From assembly GCA_945898095.1 (NCBI GenBank), contig CAMDHE010000003.1, positions 1-64,000 of the forward strand: a DNA stretch of 64,000 bases, given 5' to 3'. The position numbers were made by a program, and so were the translations under genes. Below the pieces are notes generated by a model, which saw only the letters and a program-made list of their open reading frames with translations, searched no databases and was not told the origin of the DNA. Below are positions 35,307-44,430 of this stretch, in pieces (position 1 is the first letter of the stretch; the number at the start of each line of letters is the position of its first letter). This stretch comes from Roseateles toxinivorans (lineage in GTDB: Bacteria; Pseudomonadota; Gammaproteobacteria; Burkholderiales; Burkholderiaceae_C).

Positions 35307-36485
35307 ATGAATCTGCCTGGCCTGAATTTTCAACTTGGCGAAGAGGTCGACGCGCTGCGCGATGCAGTGCAACATTTTGCGCAGCAGGAGATCGCGCCGC
35401 GCGCGGCTGAAATCGACGCGAGCGACCAGTTTCCTATGGACTTGTGGCGCAAGATGGGCGAGCTCGGGGTGTTGGGCATCACCGTCGCTGAGGAATATGG
35501 GGGCGCCAATATGGGTTATCTGGCGCACATGATCGCGATGGAAGAAATCAGCCGCGCTTCGGCCTCGGTCGGCTTGTCTTATGGCGCTCATTCAAACCTC
35601 TGCGTCAACCAGCTCAAGCGCAATGGCAGCGAGGCGCAGAAGCAGAAATACCTGCCCAAGCTGATCAGCGGCGAGCATGTCGGTGCTTTGGCAATGAGCG
35701 AGCCGGGAGCTGGCTCGGATGTCATCAGCATGAAGCTGAAAGCCGAAGACAAGGGCGGTTATTACCTGCTCAATGGCAGCAAGATGTGGATCACCAACGG
35801 GCCTGACGCCGACACCTTGGTGGTCTATGCCAAGACCGAACCCGAGCTCGGAGCGCGCGGCGTGACTGCTTTCTTGATTGAAAAGGGCATGTCCGGTTTC
35901 AGCGTGGCGCAAAAACTGAACAAGCTCGGTATGCGCGGCTCGCATACCGGCGAGCTGGTGTTCAGCAATGTCGAAGTGCCGGCCGCCAACATCCTTGGCC
36001 ATTTGAACGGCGGCGCCAAGGTCTTGATGTCGGGGCTCGACTATGAGCGTGCAGTGCTGGCCGCAGGGCCGATCGGCATCATGCAGTCGGTGATGGACAA
36101 CGTCGTGCCTTATATCCACGACCGCAAGCAATTCGGTCGCAGCATCGGCGAGTTTCAGCTGATCCAGGGCAAGGTCGCCGACATGTACACGGTGCTGCAA
36201 GCCGGCCGGGCTTTTTGTTACACGGTCGGCAAGAACCTAGATTTGCTGGGCCTGGAACATGTGCGCCAGGTACGCAAGGATTGCGCCTCGGTGATTCTGT
36301 GGTGTGCCGAAAAAGCGACCTGGATGGCCGGCGAGGGCGTGCAGATCTTCGGCGGTAATGGCTATATCAACGACTACCCGCTAGGCCGCCTCTGGCGCGA
36401 CGCCAAACTCTATGAAATCGGGGCGGGCACCAGTGAAATCAGACGAATGTTGATTGGACGCGAGTTGTTTGCGGAAACGATGTGA
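35307..36485 (+). CDS. ivd: Isovaleryl-CoA dehydrogenase
   Basis: FAD enzyme (392 aa) oxidising isovaleryl-CoA to 3-methylcrotonyl-CoA in leucine breakdown. It has the acyl-CoA dehydrogenase signatures [32 protein letters not shown] and [50 protein letters not shown] places a Glu at the position of the IVD-type catalytic base (helix G), which separates it from short- and medium-chain enzymes. The start MNLPGLNF has GGAG upstream. The last 77 bases recur at 36564-36640. Methylcrotonyl-CoA carboxylase genes, often adjacent, are not in the window. Confidence 0.93.
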   Translation: MNLPGLNFQLGEEVDALRDAVQHFAQQEIAPRAAEIDASDQFPMDLWRKMGELGVLGITVAEEYGGANMGYLAHMIAMEEISRASASVGLSYGAHSNLCVNQLKRNGSEAQKQKYLPKLISGEHVGALAMSEPGAGSDVISMKLKAEDKGGYYLLNGSKMWITNGPDADTLVVYAKTEPELGARGVTAFLIEKGMSGFSVAQKLNKLGMRGSHTGELVFSNVEVPAANILGHLNGGAKVLMSGLDYERAVLAAGPIGIMQSVMDNVVPYIHDRKQFGRSIGEFQLIQGKVADMYTVLQAGRAFCYTVGKNLDLLGLEHVRQVRKDCASVILWCAEKATWMAGEGVQIFGGNGYINDYPLGRLWRDAKLYEIGAGTSEIRRMLIGRELFAETM

Positions 36486-36491
36486 AGCAGG

Positions 36492-36563
36492 TCGTGAGCC
36501 TCGATTCGGTGAAGGCTCATGTCCGCCTTGCGGACGTGAAGGCGCAATGCGCCGGCCGCAGCC
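36492..36563. other. Hairpin-rich spacer between two ivd 3' ends
   Basis: 72 bases holding three inverted repeats in a row: GAGCCT/AGGCTC, GTCCGC-CTT-GCGGAC and GGCGC-AAT-GCGCC. It separates the real ivd end from its extra copy. No T-run follows. Confidence 0.6.
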
Positions 36564-36640
36564 AAATCGGGGCGGGCACCAGTGAAATCCGGAGAATGCT
36601 GATTGGGCGTGAGTTGTTTGCGGAAACGATGTGAAGCAGG
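36564..36640 (+). pseudogene. Orphan second copy of the ivd 3' end
   Basis: 77 bases repeating 36415-36491, including the ivd stop codon. The coding part reads [18 protein letters not shown] in both copies. Six base differences occur (AGA/CGG, CGA/AGA, TTG/CTG, GGA/GGG, CGC/CGT) and every one is synonymous. The fragment has no start and is not a gene. The pattern suggests that one copy came from a diverged but functional ivd allele. Confidence 0.9.
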
Positions 36641-36686
36641 GGCCGCCTATGGCAATCAAAGGCGATGAACAGCGACAATATGCAAC

Positions 36687-37367
36687 ATGACGATTGAACT
36701 TCAAGAGCTGCTGGACAGCAACAAGCAATGGGCCGACGAGACCGAGGTCCGCGAGCCGGGGTTCTTTTCGCGCCTGCTCACGCAGCAGACGCCGCAATAC
36801 CTCTGGATAGGCTGCGCCGACAGTCGGGTGCCGGCCAATGAGCTGGTGAACCTTTTACCGGGCGAGCTTTTTGTGCACCGCAATGTGGCCAATGTGGTTG
36901 TGCATTCGGACCTGAATTGCCTTTCGGTGATGCAATACGCGGTCGATGCCTTGCGGGTCAAGCACATCATCGTCGTCGGGCATTCGGGCTGCGGCGGCGT
37001 CAAGGCCGCTTTGCTCGATGTGCGAGTCGGGCTGGCGGACAACTGGCTGCGCCATGTGCAGGATGTGCGCAATCACCATCAGGAATGGCTGGATCAACTC
37101 GACCTGCAGCAGCGGGTCAATGCGCTGTGCGAGTTGAATGTGCTCGAGCAGGCCCGCAATGCCTGCCAGACGACGGTGGTCCAGGATGCCTGGGCGCGTG
37201 GCCAGGAGGTCGTCGTACATGGCTGGGTCTATGGGCTGCATAACGGCTTGCTGGAGGATCTGCAGATCACCGCCGCTGCGCCTGAACAGGTCAGCCCGGC
37301 ATTCCAGCGTGCTTTGCAAGCCGTCAAGCGGCGCTATGACGGCCAGCGCTTGAGCAGCCAGTCCTGA
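36687..37367 (+). CDS. can: Beta-class carbonic anhydrase
   Basis: 226-aa zinc enzyme interconverting CO2 and bicarbonate. Active-site motifs are WIGCADSRVPANE (zinc Cys plus Asp-Arg dyad), FVHRNVANVV and VVGHSGCGGVKAA (zinc His and Cys). It sits between ivd and aceK, an arrangement usual in Burkholderiales. Bicarbonate supply for biotin-dependent carboxylases in the same catabolic route is a reasonable inference. Confidence 0.94.
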   Translation: MTIELQELLDSNKQWADETEVREPGFFSRLLTQQTPQYLWIGCADSRVPANELVNLLPGELFVHRNVANVVVHSDLNCLSVMQYAVDALRVKHIIVVGHSGCGGVKAALLDVRVGLADNWLRHVQDVRNHHQEWLDQLDLQQRVNALCELNVLEQARNACQTTVVQDAWARGQEVVVHGWVYGLHNGLLEDLQITAAAPEQVSPAFQRALQAVKRRYDGQRLSSQS

Positions 37368-37388
37368 TCTGCCCGGGCTTGAGCATCG

Positions 37389-39203
37389 ATGTTCCCGCAG
37401 AAGCTCAACGACCCTCGCGCCTTTCAGATTGCCAAGGCGATGTTGGAGGGATTCAACCTCCATTACCGGATCTTTCGAGAAGCCTCGGCCGCTGCCAAAC
37501 AGCGTTTTGAACGGGCTGATTGGCATGGCCAGCAGAGGGCCCAGCGCGAACGCATCGAGTTTTACGACTTGCGTGTCGACGAGGCCGTTGCGGCGCTGGA
37601 GCAGGCGTTCAAGACCAGTGCCTTGCCAATGGAAATCTGGCAGCAGGTCAAGCTGCATTTCATCGGCCTGTTGATCGACCATCACCAGCCCGAACTGGCC
37701 GAGACCTTTTTCAATTCAGTCTGCACCCGCATCCTGCATCACGGTTATTTTCACAACGACTTCATCTTCGTTCGACCGGCCGTTTCGACCGAATATATCG
37801 AGAACGAGGAGCCTGCCGCCAAGCCGACCTATCGCGCTTATTACCCGACGCGCCAGAACCTGGCCGAAACCTTGCAGCGTGTCATCACCAACTTTCAGCT
37901 CGAGGTCGAATTCGAGGATCTGTCGCGCGATGCGAGTCTTGTGCTGGCAGCGGTGCAGAAGGAACTCGGCGATTTCCGCTGGCGTACCAATTTCCAGATC
38001 CAGGTGCTCAGCTCACTGTTCTATCGCAACAAGGGCGCTTACCTGGTCGGAAAAATCATCAACGGCTTTGACGAAACACCGTTCGCGCTGCCGATTCTTC
38101 ATGGGGCTAAGGGCCAGCTCGTCATCGATGCAGCGCTCTTTGGTGAAGACGATCTGCTGATGCTGTTCAGCTTTGCGCGCGCCTACTTCATGGTCGATAT
38201 GGAAGTGCCCAGCGCCTATGTTCAGTTCCTGCGCTCGATGATGCCGCGCAAGCCGCGTGGCGAAATCTACAGCGCGATCGGCCTGCAAAAGCATGGCAAG
38301 AATCTTTTCTATCGTGACTTCCTCTATCACCTGCGCCATTCAAGCGACAAGCTGCGCATCGCCCCGGGCATCAAGGGCATGGTGATGCTGGTGTTCGACC
38401 TGCCTTCCTACCCCTTCGTCTTCAAGCTGATCAAGGACTTTTTCCCGCCGCAAAAAGACACCTCGCGCGAGCTGATCCAGAGCAAATACCTGTTGGTCAA
38501 GCAGCATGACCGGGTCGGGCGCATGGCCGACACGCTGGAGTATTCGAACGTTGCTTTTCCGCGCCAGCGTTTTGAAGAGGAATTGATCGCCGAGTTGCGC
38601 CATTTCTGCCCAAGTTTGATCGAGGAAAAGGGCGACTATCTGGTACTGCGCCATGTCTACATCGAGCGCCGCATGGTGCCGCTGAACATCTATCTGCAGG
38701 AAGCCAACCCGGCGCAGATGGAGCATGCGGTGATCGAATATGGCAATGCGATCAAGGATCTGGTGGCGGCCAATATCTTCCCTGGTGACATGCTCTGGAA
38801 GAATTTCGGTGTGACCCGCCACGGCAAGGTCGTTTTCTATGACTATGACGAAATCGAATATCTGACCGATTGCAATTTCCGGCGCGTGCCCGAGCCTCGG
38901 ACCGAGGAAGAAGAAATGTCAGGTGAGGTCTGGTACCGGGTCGGCCCGCGCGACATCTTCCCTGAAACCTTCGGGCCGTTCTTGCTCGGCCATCCTGGCG
39001 TGCGCGCACTTTTCATGCGCCACCATGCCGACCTGCTCGATGCCGGCTTCTGGCAGTCGCACAAGGCGAGCATCCTGGCCGGCCATGTGCACGATGTTTT
39101 TCCCTACGACGAGCACAAGCGCTTCAATTCAACCCACGGCGGCGCGGTCAGCAACTCGGCGCTGATGGATTCGATAGGCCATCTCGATCTTCCGGTTCAA
39201 TAA
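37389..39203 (+). CDS. aceK: Isocitrate dehydrogenase kinase/phosphatase
   Basis: 604-aa bifunctional enzyme that inactivates and reactivates isocitrate dehydrogenase, steering isocitrate into the glyoxylate shunt during growth on acetyl-CoA-yielding substrates. The kinase-like half has [28 protein letters not shown] (ATP loop and Lys) and [26 protein letters not shown] (catalytic loop and metal Asp). The length is typical. It lies 21 bp after can and 14 bp before the thiolase gene, so it is probably cotranscribed with acyl-CoA catabolism. No aceA or aceB is in the window. Confidence 0.96.
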   Translation: MFPQKLNDPRAFQIAKAMLEGFNLHYRIFREASAAAKQRFERADWHGQQRAQRERIEFYDLRVDEAVAALEQAFKTSALPMEIWQQVKLHFIGLLIDHHQPELAETFFNSVCTRILHHGYFHNDFIFVRPAVSTEYIENEEPAAKPTYRAYYPTRQNLAETLQRVITNFQLEVEFEDLSRDASLVLAAVQKELGDFRWRTNFQIQVLSSLFYRNKGAYLVGKIINGFDETPFALPILHGAKGQLVIDAALFGEDDLLMLFSFARAYFMVDMEVPSAYVQFLRSMMPRKPRGEIYSAIGLQKHGKNLFYRDFLYHLRHSSDKLRIAPGIKGMVMLVFDLPSYPFVFKLIKDFFPPQKDTSRELIQSKYLLVKQHDRVGRMADTLEYSNVAFPRQRFEEELIAELRHFCPSLIEEKGDYLVLRHVYIERRMVPLNIYLQEANPAQMEHAVIEYGNAIKDLVAANIFPGDMLWKNFGVTRHGKVVFYDYDEIEYLTDCNFRRVPEPRTEEEEMSGEVWYRVGPRDIFPETFGPFLLGHPGVRALFMRHHADLLDAGFWQSHKASILAGHVHDVFPYDEHKRFNSTHGGAVSNSALMDSIGHLDLPVQ

Positions 39204-39217
39204 GGAGCTTCTCAATC

Positions 39218-40396
39218 ATGTCGGATCCCGTTGTCATCGTTTCTGCCGCACGCACGCCGATCGGTGGTCTGCTCGGCGATTTCTCCAGCTTGGCAGCCTG
39301 GGAGTTGGGTGCCGCGGCGATTCAAGCCGCGGTCCAGCGCGCCGGCATTTCCGCCGACCTGATCGATGAGGCCTTGATCGGCAACTGCCTGATGGCGGGT
39401 CAGGGTCAGGCGCCGGCGCGCCAGGCGGTGCTGAAAGCCGGTCTGCCGCAATCGGTCGGCGCGGTGACGCTGTCGAAGATGTGCGGTTCCGGTATGCGGG
39501 CCGTGATGTTCGCGCATGACGCCTTGAAAGCCGGCAGCGCCGAGATCATGATCGCCGGCGGCATGGAGAGCATGAGCAATGCGCCGCATCTGATGCATGC
39601 CCGCAAAGGCATCAAATACGGCGCCGCGCAATTGTTTGACCATATGGCGCTTGACGGGCTCGAAGATGCCTATGAGCGCGGCAAGGCGATGGGTGTTTTC
39701 GCCGAGCAATGCGTGGCCCGGTACGGTTTCAGCCGTGCGGCCCAGGATGCTTTTGCCGTGGCGTCGACCGAGCGGGCAAGGCGCGCTAATGAAGATGGCA
39801 GCTTTGCCTGGGAGATCGCGCCGGTGACGGTCTCCGGCCGAGGCGGCGACGTCGTCATCAGCCGCGACGAACAACCGTTCAAGGCCAAGCTCGACAAGAT
39901 CGCCGGCTTGAGGCCGGCCTTTGTCAAGGATGGCACGATCACCGCAGCGACTTCCTCGTCGATCTCCGATGGTGCTGCCGCGATGTTGCTGATGCTCGAA
40001 AGCCGGGCCGCCAAGCTCGGTCTGCAACCGGTGGCGCGCATCCATGGCCATGCAGTGCATGCGCAGGCACCCGAATGGTTTGCCACCGCGCCAGCCGGCG
40101 CGATTGCCAAGCTGCTGGCCAGGAATGGCTGGGATGTCGGCAATGTCGACCTCTGGGAAGTCAACGAGGCCTTTGCCGCTGTCACGATGGCGGCGATGGC
40201 CGAGTTCCAGCTGCCGCATGAGAAAGTCAATGTCAACGGCGGCGCAGTCGCGCTCGGCCATCCGATCGGCGCCTCAGGCGCGCGCATCATCGTCACCCTG
40301 ATCGGCGCCTTGAAACATCGCGGCCTGAAGCGCGGCGTCGCCTCTCTCTGCATCGGCGGCGGAGAAGCGACTGCGCTAGGCATCGAGATCCTGTGA
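39218..40396 (+). CDS. Acetyl-CoA acetyltransferase (thiolase)
   Basis: 392-aa thiolase. The nucleophile is Cys89 in LSKMCGSGMRAVM, the catalytic His348 is in NGGAVALGHPIGASGARI, and Cys378 is in SLCIGGGEATAL. The overall match is to the AtoB/PhaA type that cleaves or forms acetoacetyl-CoA; chain-length preference cannot be read from sequence. AAGGAG lies 9 bases before the ATG. The stop codon lies in the loop of a strong hairpin, and the gene end is part of a 45-bp tandem repeat. Confidence 0.93.
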   Translation: MSDPVVIVSAARTPIGGLLGDFSSLAAWELGAAAIQAAVQRAGISADLIDEALIGNCLMAGQGQAPARQAVLKAGLPQSVGAVTLSKMCGSGMRAVMFAHDALKAGSAEIMIAGGMESMSNAPHLMHARKGIKYGAAQLFDHMALDGLEDAYERGKAMGVFAEQCVARYGFSRAAQDAFAVASTERARRANEDGSFAWEIAPVTVSGRGGDVVISRDEQPFKAKLDKIAGLRPAFVKDGTITAATSSSISDGAAAMLLMLESRAAKLGLQPVARIHGHAVHAQAPEWFATAPAGAIAKLLARNGWDVGNVDLWEVNEAFAAVTMAAMAEFQLPHEKVNVNGGAVALGHPIGASGARIIVTLIGALKHRGLKRGVASLCIGGGEATALGIEIL

Positions 40397-40415
40397 ATCT
40401 CGATGCCGCGCAGTC
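40369..40415 (+). terminator. Hairpin with the thiolase stop codon in its loop
   Basis: GACTGCG plus GGCATCGAGAT (40369-40389, with 3 bulged bases) pair with ATCTCGATGCC plus CGCAGTC (40397-40415, 1 bulged base). The loop CCTGTGA contains the stop codon. The stem is 18 bp in total. There is no T-run, so it may act on mRNA stability or translation end rather than as an intrinsic terminator. Confidence 0.55.
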
Positions 40416-40508
40416 GGGCGCTAGGCCTGGAAAATCTGTGAATCTCGATGCCGCGCAGTCGGGCGCTAGGCCTGGAAAATCTTTGAATCTCGATGCCGCG
40501 CAGTCGGA
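40374..40508 (+). repeat. 45-bp tandem repeat over the thiolase 3' end
   Basis: Three 45-bp units begin at 40374, 40419 and 40464, each starting CGCTAGGC and ending TGCCGCGCAGTCGG; a decayed fourth unit begins at 40509. The first unit contains the last codons and stop of the thiolase gene. Units 2 and 3 are nearly identical to each other and differ from unit 1 mainly over about 10 bases. Confidence 0.9.
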
Positions 40509-40615
40509 CGTTCGGCAGCGCTATGGCCCTGGGCCGCGCAGTCGGGCGCCTGGAATTGAATGGGTCTGAGCCGCAATACCACCTCGCTGCATGGCGAACC
40601 AAAACAGGAAATACG

Positions 40616-41749
40616 ATGATCCTCTCAGAAGAGCACCAAGCCGTTCAGGACGCGATCCGCGCCTATGTTCAGGAACAGATTGCGCCGCAAGCCGCAACCT
40701 GGGACAAGAGCCATCATTTCCCTGCGGCTGAGCTGAAGGGTCTGGCGGCGCTGGGCTGCTATGGAGTCGCTGTGCCGACCGGCTATGACGGCGCCGGTCT
40801 CGACTATCTGGCGCTGAGCATCATTATTGAAGAGATCGCCGCCGGCGACGGGGCTACCTCGACGGTGGTCAGCGTCAACAACTGTCCGGTTTGTTCGATC
40901 CTGATGGCCTTCGGCAACGAGGACCAAAAGCAGCGGTTCCTGAAACCGTTGGCGCGCGGCGACATGCTCGGTGCGTTCTGCCTGACCGAACCCCATGTGG
41001 GTTCAGAAGCCGGCGGGCTGAAGACGACGGCGGTTCGCGACGGCGCTGACTATCTGATCAATGGGGTCAAGCAGTTCATCACCAGCGGCAAGAACGGCGA
41101 TCTGGCGATCGTCATGGCGGTGACTGACAAAGCCGCTGGCAAGAAAGGCATCAGCGCCTTTCTCGTGCCGACGGCGACGCCTGGCTATCTGGTCGCCCGG
41201 ATCGAAGACAAGCTTGGTCAGCATGCCAGCGACACCGCACAGATCAACTTCGAGAACTGCCGCGTGCCGGCCGCCAATTTGATCGGCATCGAAGGTCAGG
41301 GGCTGAAGATCGCCTTGTCGGGGCTGGAAGGCGGGCGCATCGGCATCGCCAGTCAGGCGGTGGGCATGGCGCGGGCGGCGTTCGAAGCCGCGCTGCAGTA
41401 CAGCAAGGACCGCAGCAGCTTCGGCCAGCCGATCTTCAAGCATCAGGCGATCCAGTTCAAGCTCGCCGACATGGCCACCCAGATCGAAGCGGCGCGGCAG
41501 TTGATCCGCCATGCTGCTTGTCTGAAGGACGCCGGCCTGCCTTGCCTGAAGGAAGCCGCGATGGCCAAGTTGTTCGCCAGCGAGATGGCTGAAAAAGTCT
41601 GCTCGGAAGCGATCCAGATCCACGGGGGCTATGGCTATGTCAGCGACTTCCCCGTCGAGCGAATCTACCGCGATGTGCGCGTCTGCCAGATCTATGAGGG
41701 CACGTCCGAGGTGCAGAAGATCCTGATCGGGCGCGCCTTGGCGGCTTAG
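40616..41749 (+). CDS. Acyl-CoA dehydrogenase (short-chain type)
   Basis: 377-aa FAD enzyme. Motifs are [54 protein letters not shown] and [34 protein letters not shown], where the Glu of YEGTSE is the catalytic base of butyryl-type enzymes. It therefore acts on short straight-chain or 2-methyl acyl-CoAs rather than isovaleryl-CoA. CAGGAAA lies 5 bases before the ATG; a longer in-frame start at 40493 falls inside repeat DNA and is rejected. Last gene of the acyl-CoA cluster, convergent with copA. Confidence 0.92.
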   Translation: MILSEEHQAVQDAIRAYVQEQIAPQAATWDKSHHFPAAELKGLAALGCYGVAVPTGYDGAGLDYLALSIIIEEIAAGDGATSTVVSVNNCPVCSILMAFGNEDQKQRFLKPLARGDMLGAFCLTEPHVGSEAGGLKTTAVRDGADYLINGVKQFITSGKNGDLAIVMAVTDKAAGKKGISAFLVPTATPGYLVARIEDKLGQHASDTAQINFENCRVPAANLIGIEGQGLKIALSGLEGGRIGIASQAVGMARAAFEAALQYSKDRSSFGQPIFKHQAIQFKLADMATQIEAARQLIRHAACLKDAGLPCLKEAAMAKLFASEMAEKVCSEAIQIHGGYGYVSDFPVERIYRDVRVCQIYEGTSEVQKILIGRALAA

Positions 41750-41758
41750 CGCGAGCCC

Positions 41759-44125
41759 TCAGGCTTGGGCTTTCCAGCGCTTCAGCAGCAATGCGTTGCT
41801 GACCACCGAGACGCTTGAAAAAGCCATCGCCGCACCCGCCAGCACCGGGTTCAAGAGGCCGAAAGCGGCCAGCGGAATACCGACGACGTTGTAGGCAAAA
41901 GCCCAGAACAGGTTCTGCCTGATCTTGGCATAGGTGCGGCGCGAGATCGAAATCGCGTCTGCGACTAGCGCCGGGTTGCCGCGCATCAGCGTAATGCCGG
42001 CTGCGGCCATCGCGACCTCGGTGCCGCTGGACATCGCCATGCCGACATCGGCGGCAGCCAGCGCCGGCGCATCATTGATACCGTCTCCCACCATCGCGAC
42101 GCGTCGCCCGCCGGCGCGCAACTCGGCGACGATGCGGGCCTTGTCGGCCGGCAGCACTTCCGCGTGCAGCAAATCGATTCCCAGCGCCTGGGCTACGGCG
42201 CCGGCGCTGCCGCGGTTATCGCCGCTGAGCAACGCCGTCTTGATGCCCATCCGGTGCAGGCGCGCTATCGCTGCAGCAGCAGAATTTTTGACTGCATCGC
42301 CGAAGGCCAGCATGCCGATCAATCGCGGTGGATCCTCGACGACGGCCAGCCAGGACAGGCTGTGACCTTCAGCCTGCAATGACCCAGCGCGTTGCTGCCA
42401 GGCTGTCAGGTCGATGCCTTGTTCCTGCATCAAGCGGCTGCTGCCCAGCAACAGATTCATGGGGTGACCTTCGAAATTGACGCTGCCTGTCACGCCGCGC
42501 CCTGGCAAGGCACGCAGATCCTGCACCGGCAGCGGCGGCAATGAGGCGGCCGTAGCAGCATGGCTCACGGCATGAGCCAGTGGATGTTCGCTGCCGGCTT
42601 GGAGGCTGGCTGCGAGCAGCAAGAGCTCGGGTTCGCCTTCGATCGCCACCAGTTGCGGCCGGCCCTCGGTCAATGTGCCGGTCTTGTCAAAAGCGACCAG
42701 TTCGATGCCATGGGCCAGTTCCAGCGCTTGCGCGTCCTTGATCAAGATGCCATAGCGTGCGGCGACGCCGGTGCCGGCCATGATGGCGGTCGGCGTCGCC
42801 AGCCCGAGCGCGCAGGGGCAAGCGATCACCAGCACCGAGACTGCGTTGAGCAGCGCATGCTCCCAGTTGCCACCCAGCAGCCCCCAGCCGAGCAGCGTCA
42901 GCAGCGCCAGGCCCAGCACCACCGGAACGAAAACTGCGCTGACCTGATCGACCAGGCGCTGGATCGGTGCCTTTTGGCCTTGAGCGTCCTCGACCATGCG
43001 GGCGATCCGCGCCAGCGTCGATTCAGCTCCGATTGCCGTGCAACGCAGTTTCAGCAAGCCATCGCCATTGACCGCACCGCCGGTCACCTGGTCACCCGGC
43101 GACTTGGCCACTGGCAGGCTTTCGCCGGTGATCAAGGATTCATCGGCCTCGCTGCTGCCTTCGAGCACCTGGCCGTCGACCGGGATGCGCTCGCCGGGTC
43201 GCACCAGGATCAGGTCTCCAAGCTGCAGCGCGGCGACCGGCAGCAACAACTGCTGGCCGTCACGCAGTACCAGCGCTTGCTCGGGTTGCAGCGCTTGCAG
43301 CGCGCGGATCGCCGCCGTGGTCTGGCGCTTGGCGCGCGCTTCCAGCCATTTGCCCAGCAGCACCAGGGTGATCACGACCGCCGCCGACTCGAAATAGAGC
43401 GCCATCGCATGCGGCCCCTGCATCAGCAACTGGTAGACCGACAAGCCGAAGGCGGCGCTGGTGCCGAGGGCCACCAGCAGATCCATATTGCCGCTGGCGG
43501 CACGCAGCGCGGCCCAACCGGCTTTGTAGAAGCGCGCGCCGAGCCAGAACTGCACTGGCAAGGTCAGCGCCAGCTGCCAGTAACCGTTCAGCATCCAATG
43601 TTTTCCTGCCAGCATTGCCAGCATCGGCAGCGCCAAGGGGGCCGAAAGCAGGGCCGCGATCAGCACCGGCCAGCCGCTGCTTTGCCAGGGCGCTTGGGTC
43701 GGCGTCTCGGCCTCGAGGCTGGCCGAATAACCTGCTTTGCTCACGGCAGCGATCAGCAGATCTGGTGTGACATTGGAAAGCAATCTGATGCTTGCCGTTT
43801 CGGTCGCCAGATTGACTTCGGCGCTGAGCAAGCCGGGAATCTTTTTCAGCGCGCGCTCGACCCGGCTGACGCAGGAGGCGCAGGTCATGCCGCTGATCCG
43901 CAGCCGCAGCTGTTGTTGCTTCAATTGGTAGCCGGCTTTTTCTACTGCAGCCTGCAAGGCTTCGAAGGGTGCCGAACCCTCGACGCTGGCAACTTCGGTG
44001 GCCAGATTGACATCGGCCTGGATCACGCCGGGCACAGCCAGCAAGCGTTTTTCAACCCGCGCAACGCAAGATGCACAAGTCATGCCTTCGATCGGTAATT
44101 TCGATTGATAGTTCAGTTGGCTCAT
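41759..44125 (-). CDS. copA: Copper-exporting P1B-type ATPase
   Basis: 788-aa Cu(I) exporter. Two N-terminal heavy-metal-binding domains have GMTCASC at Cys17/Cys20 and Cys82/Cys85. Eight membrane helices carry the ion-binding CPC ([19 protein letters not shown]). Cytoplasmic motifs are [14 protein letters not shown] (phosphorylated Asp), SEHPLAHAV and [19 protein letters not shown]. The start [17 protein letters not shown] is preferred over an upstream in-frame ATG at 44251 that overlaps copZ. It is divergent from copZ across 71 bp. Confidence 0.96.
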   Translation of the reverse strand: MSQLNYQSKLPIEGMTCASCVARVEKRLLAVPGVIQADVNLATEVASVEGSAPFEALQAAVEKAGYQLKQQQLRLRISGMTCASCVSRVERALKKIPGLLSAEVNLATETASIRLLSNVTPDLLIAAVSKAGYSASLEAETPTQAPWQSSGWPVLIAALLSAPLALPMLAMLAGKHWMLNGYWQLALTLPVQFWLGARFYKAGWAALRAASGNMDLLVALGTSAAFGLSVYQLLMQGPHAMALYFESAAVVITLVLLGKWLEARAKRQTTAAIRALQALQPEQALVLRDGQQLLLPVAALQLGDLILVRPGERIPVDGQVLEGSSEADESLITGESLPVAKSPGDQVTGGAVNGDGLLKLRCTAIGAESTLARIARMVEDAQGQKAPIQRLVDQVSAVFVPVVLGLALLTLLGWGLLGGNWEHALLNAVSVLVIACPCALGLATPTAIMAGTGVAARYGILIKDAQALELAHGIELVAFDKTGTLTEGRPQLVAIEGEPELLLLAASLQAGSEHPLAHAVSHAATAASLPPLPVQDLRALPGRGVTGSVNFEGHPMNLLLGSSRLMQEQGIDLTAWQQRAGSLQAEGHSLSWLAVVEDPPRLIGMLAFGDAVKNSAAAAIARLHRMGIKTALLSGDNRGSAGAVAQALGIDLLHAEVLPADKARIVAELRAGGRRVAMVGDGINDAPALAAADVGMAMSSGTEVAMAAAGITLMRGNPALVADAISISRRTYAKIRQNLFWAFAYNVVGIPLAAFGLLNPVLAGAAMAFSSVSVVSNALLLKRWKAQA

Positions 44126-44196
44126 CTGCCTAGTGTCAACCATCGAGCGGCCTGATGCGGTTAAGCTGGCGCAAAGCTGCTCAGGAGCGACAAGCA

Positions 44197-44397
44197 ATGA
44201 ACCAATTCCAATTCCATCTGCCCGACATGACTTGCGGGCATTGCGCCGCAACGGTGACCAAGACGCTGCTGGCCCTCGACTCGGAAGCGCAAGTCAATAT
44301 CGACCGCCCTGCCAGGCAGGTGCAAGTCAGTACCAGCGCGAATCGCGAAGCGCTGGTGGCGGCTTTGAGCGAAGAGGGTTTCCCGCCAGCGGAATGA
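44197..44397 (+). CDS. copZ: Copper chaperone CopZ (heavy-metal-associated domain)
   Basis: 66-aa single HMA domain with MTCGHC near the N terminus, followed by the beta-alpha-beta pattern [16 protein letters not shown] and [18 protein letters not shown] precedes the ATG at 44197. It likely hands Cu(I) to CopA, which is divergently transcribed. I found no clear CueR palindrome in the shared 71 bp. Confidence 0.92.
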   Translation: MNQFQFHLPDMTCGHCAATVTKTLLALDSEAQVNIDRPARQVQVSTSANREALVAALSEEGFPPAE

Positions 44398-44424
44398 TCA
44401 TCCGGACCGGCGGCCCGGATGATC
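44396..44424. terminator. Bidirectional terminator-like hairpin between copZ and iorB
   Basis: GATCATCCGG pairs perfectly with CCGGATGATC (10 bp) across a 9-base loop; the copZ TGA runs into the left arm. The octamer GATCAGGC is then repeated at 44421-44428 and 44429-44436, the second including the iorB stop codon. Confidence 0.6.
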
Positions 44425-44430
44425 AGGCGA

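Noticed and set aside
42560-44098. 512-codon plus-strand frame
   Set aside because: It lies antisense to copA, whose motifs are complete; the composition (Gln/His/Arg-rich) is typical of shadow frames in GC-rich DNA.
44126-44196. CueR-type operator between copA and copZ
   Set aside because: The region is only 71 bp and I see no clear inverted repeat with a 19-bp promoter spacer; only short, weak symmetry (GTCAACC with GGTTAAG).
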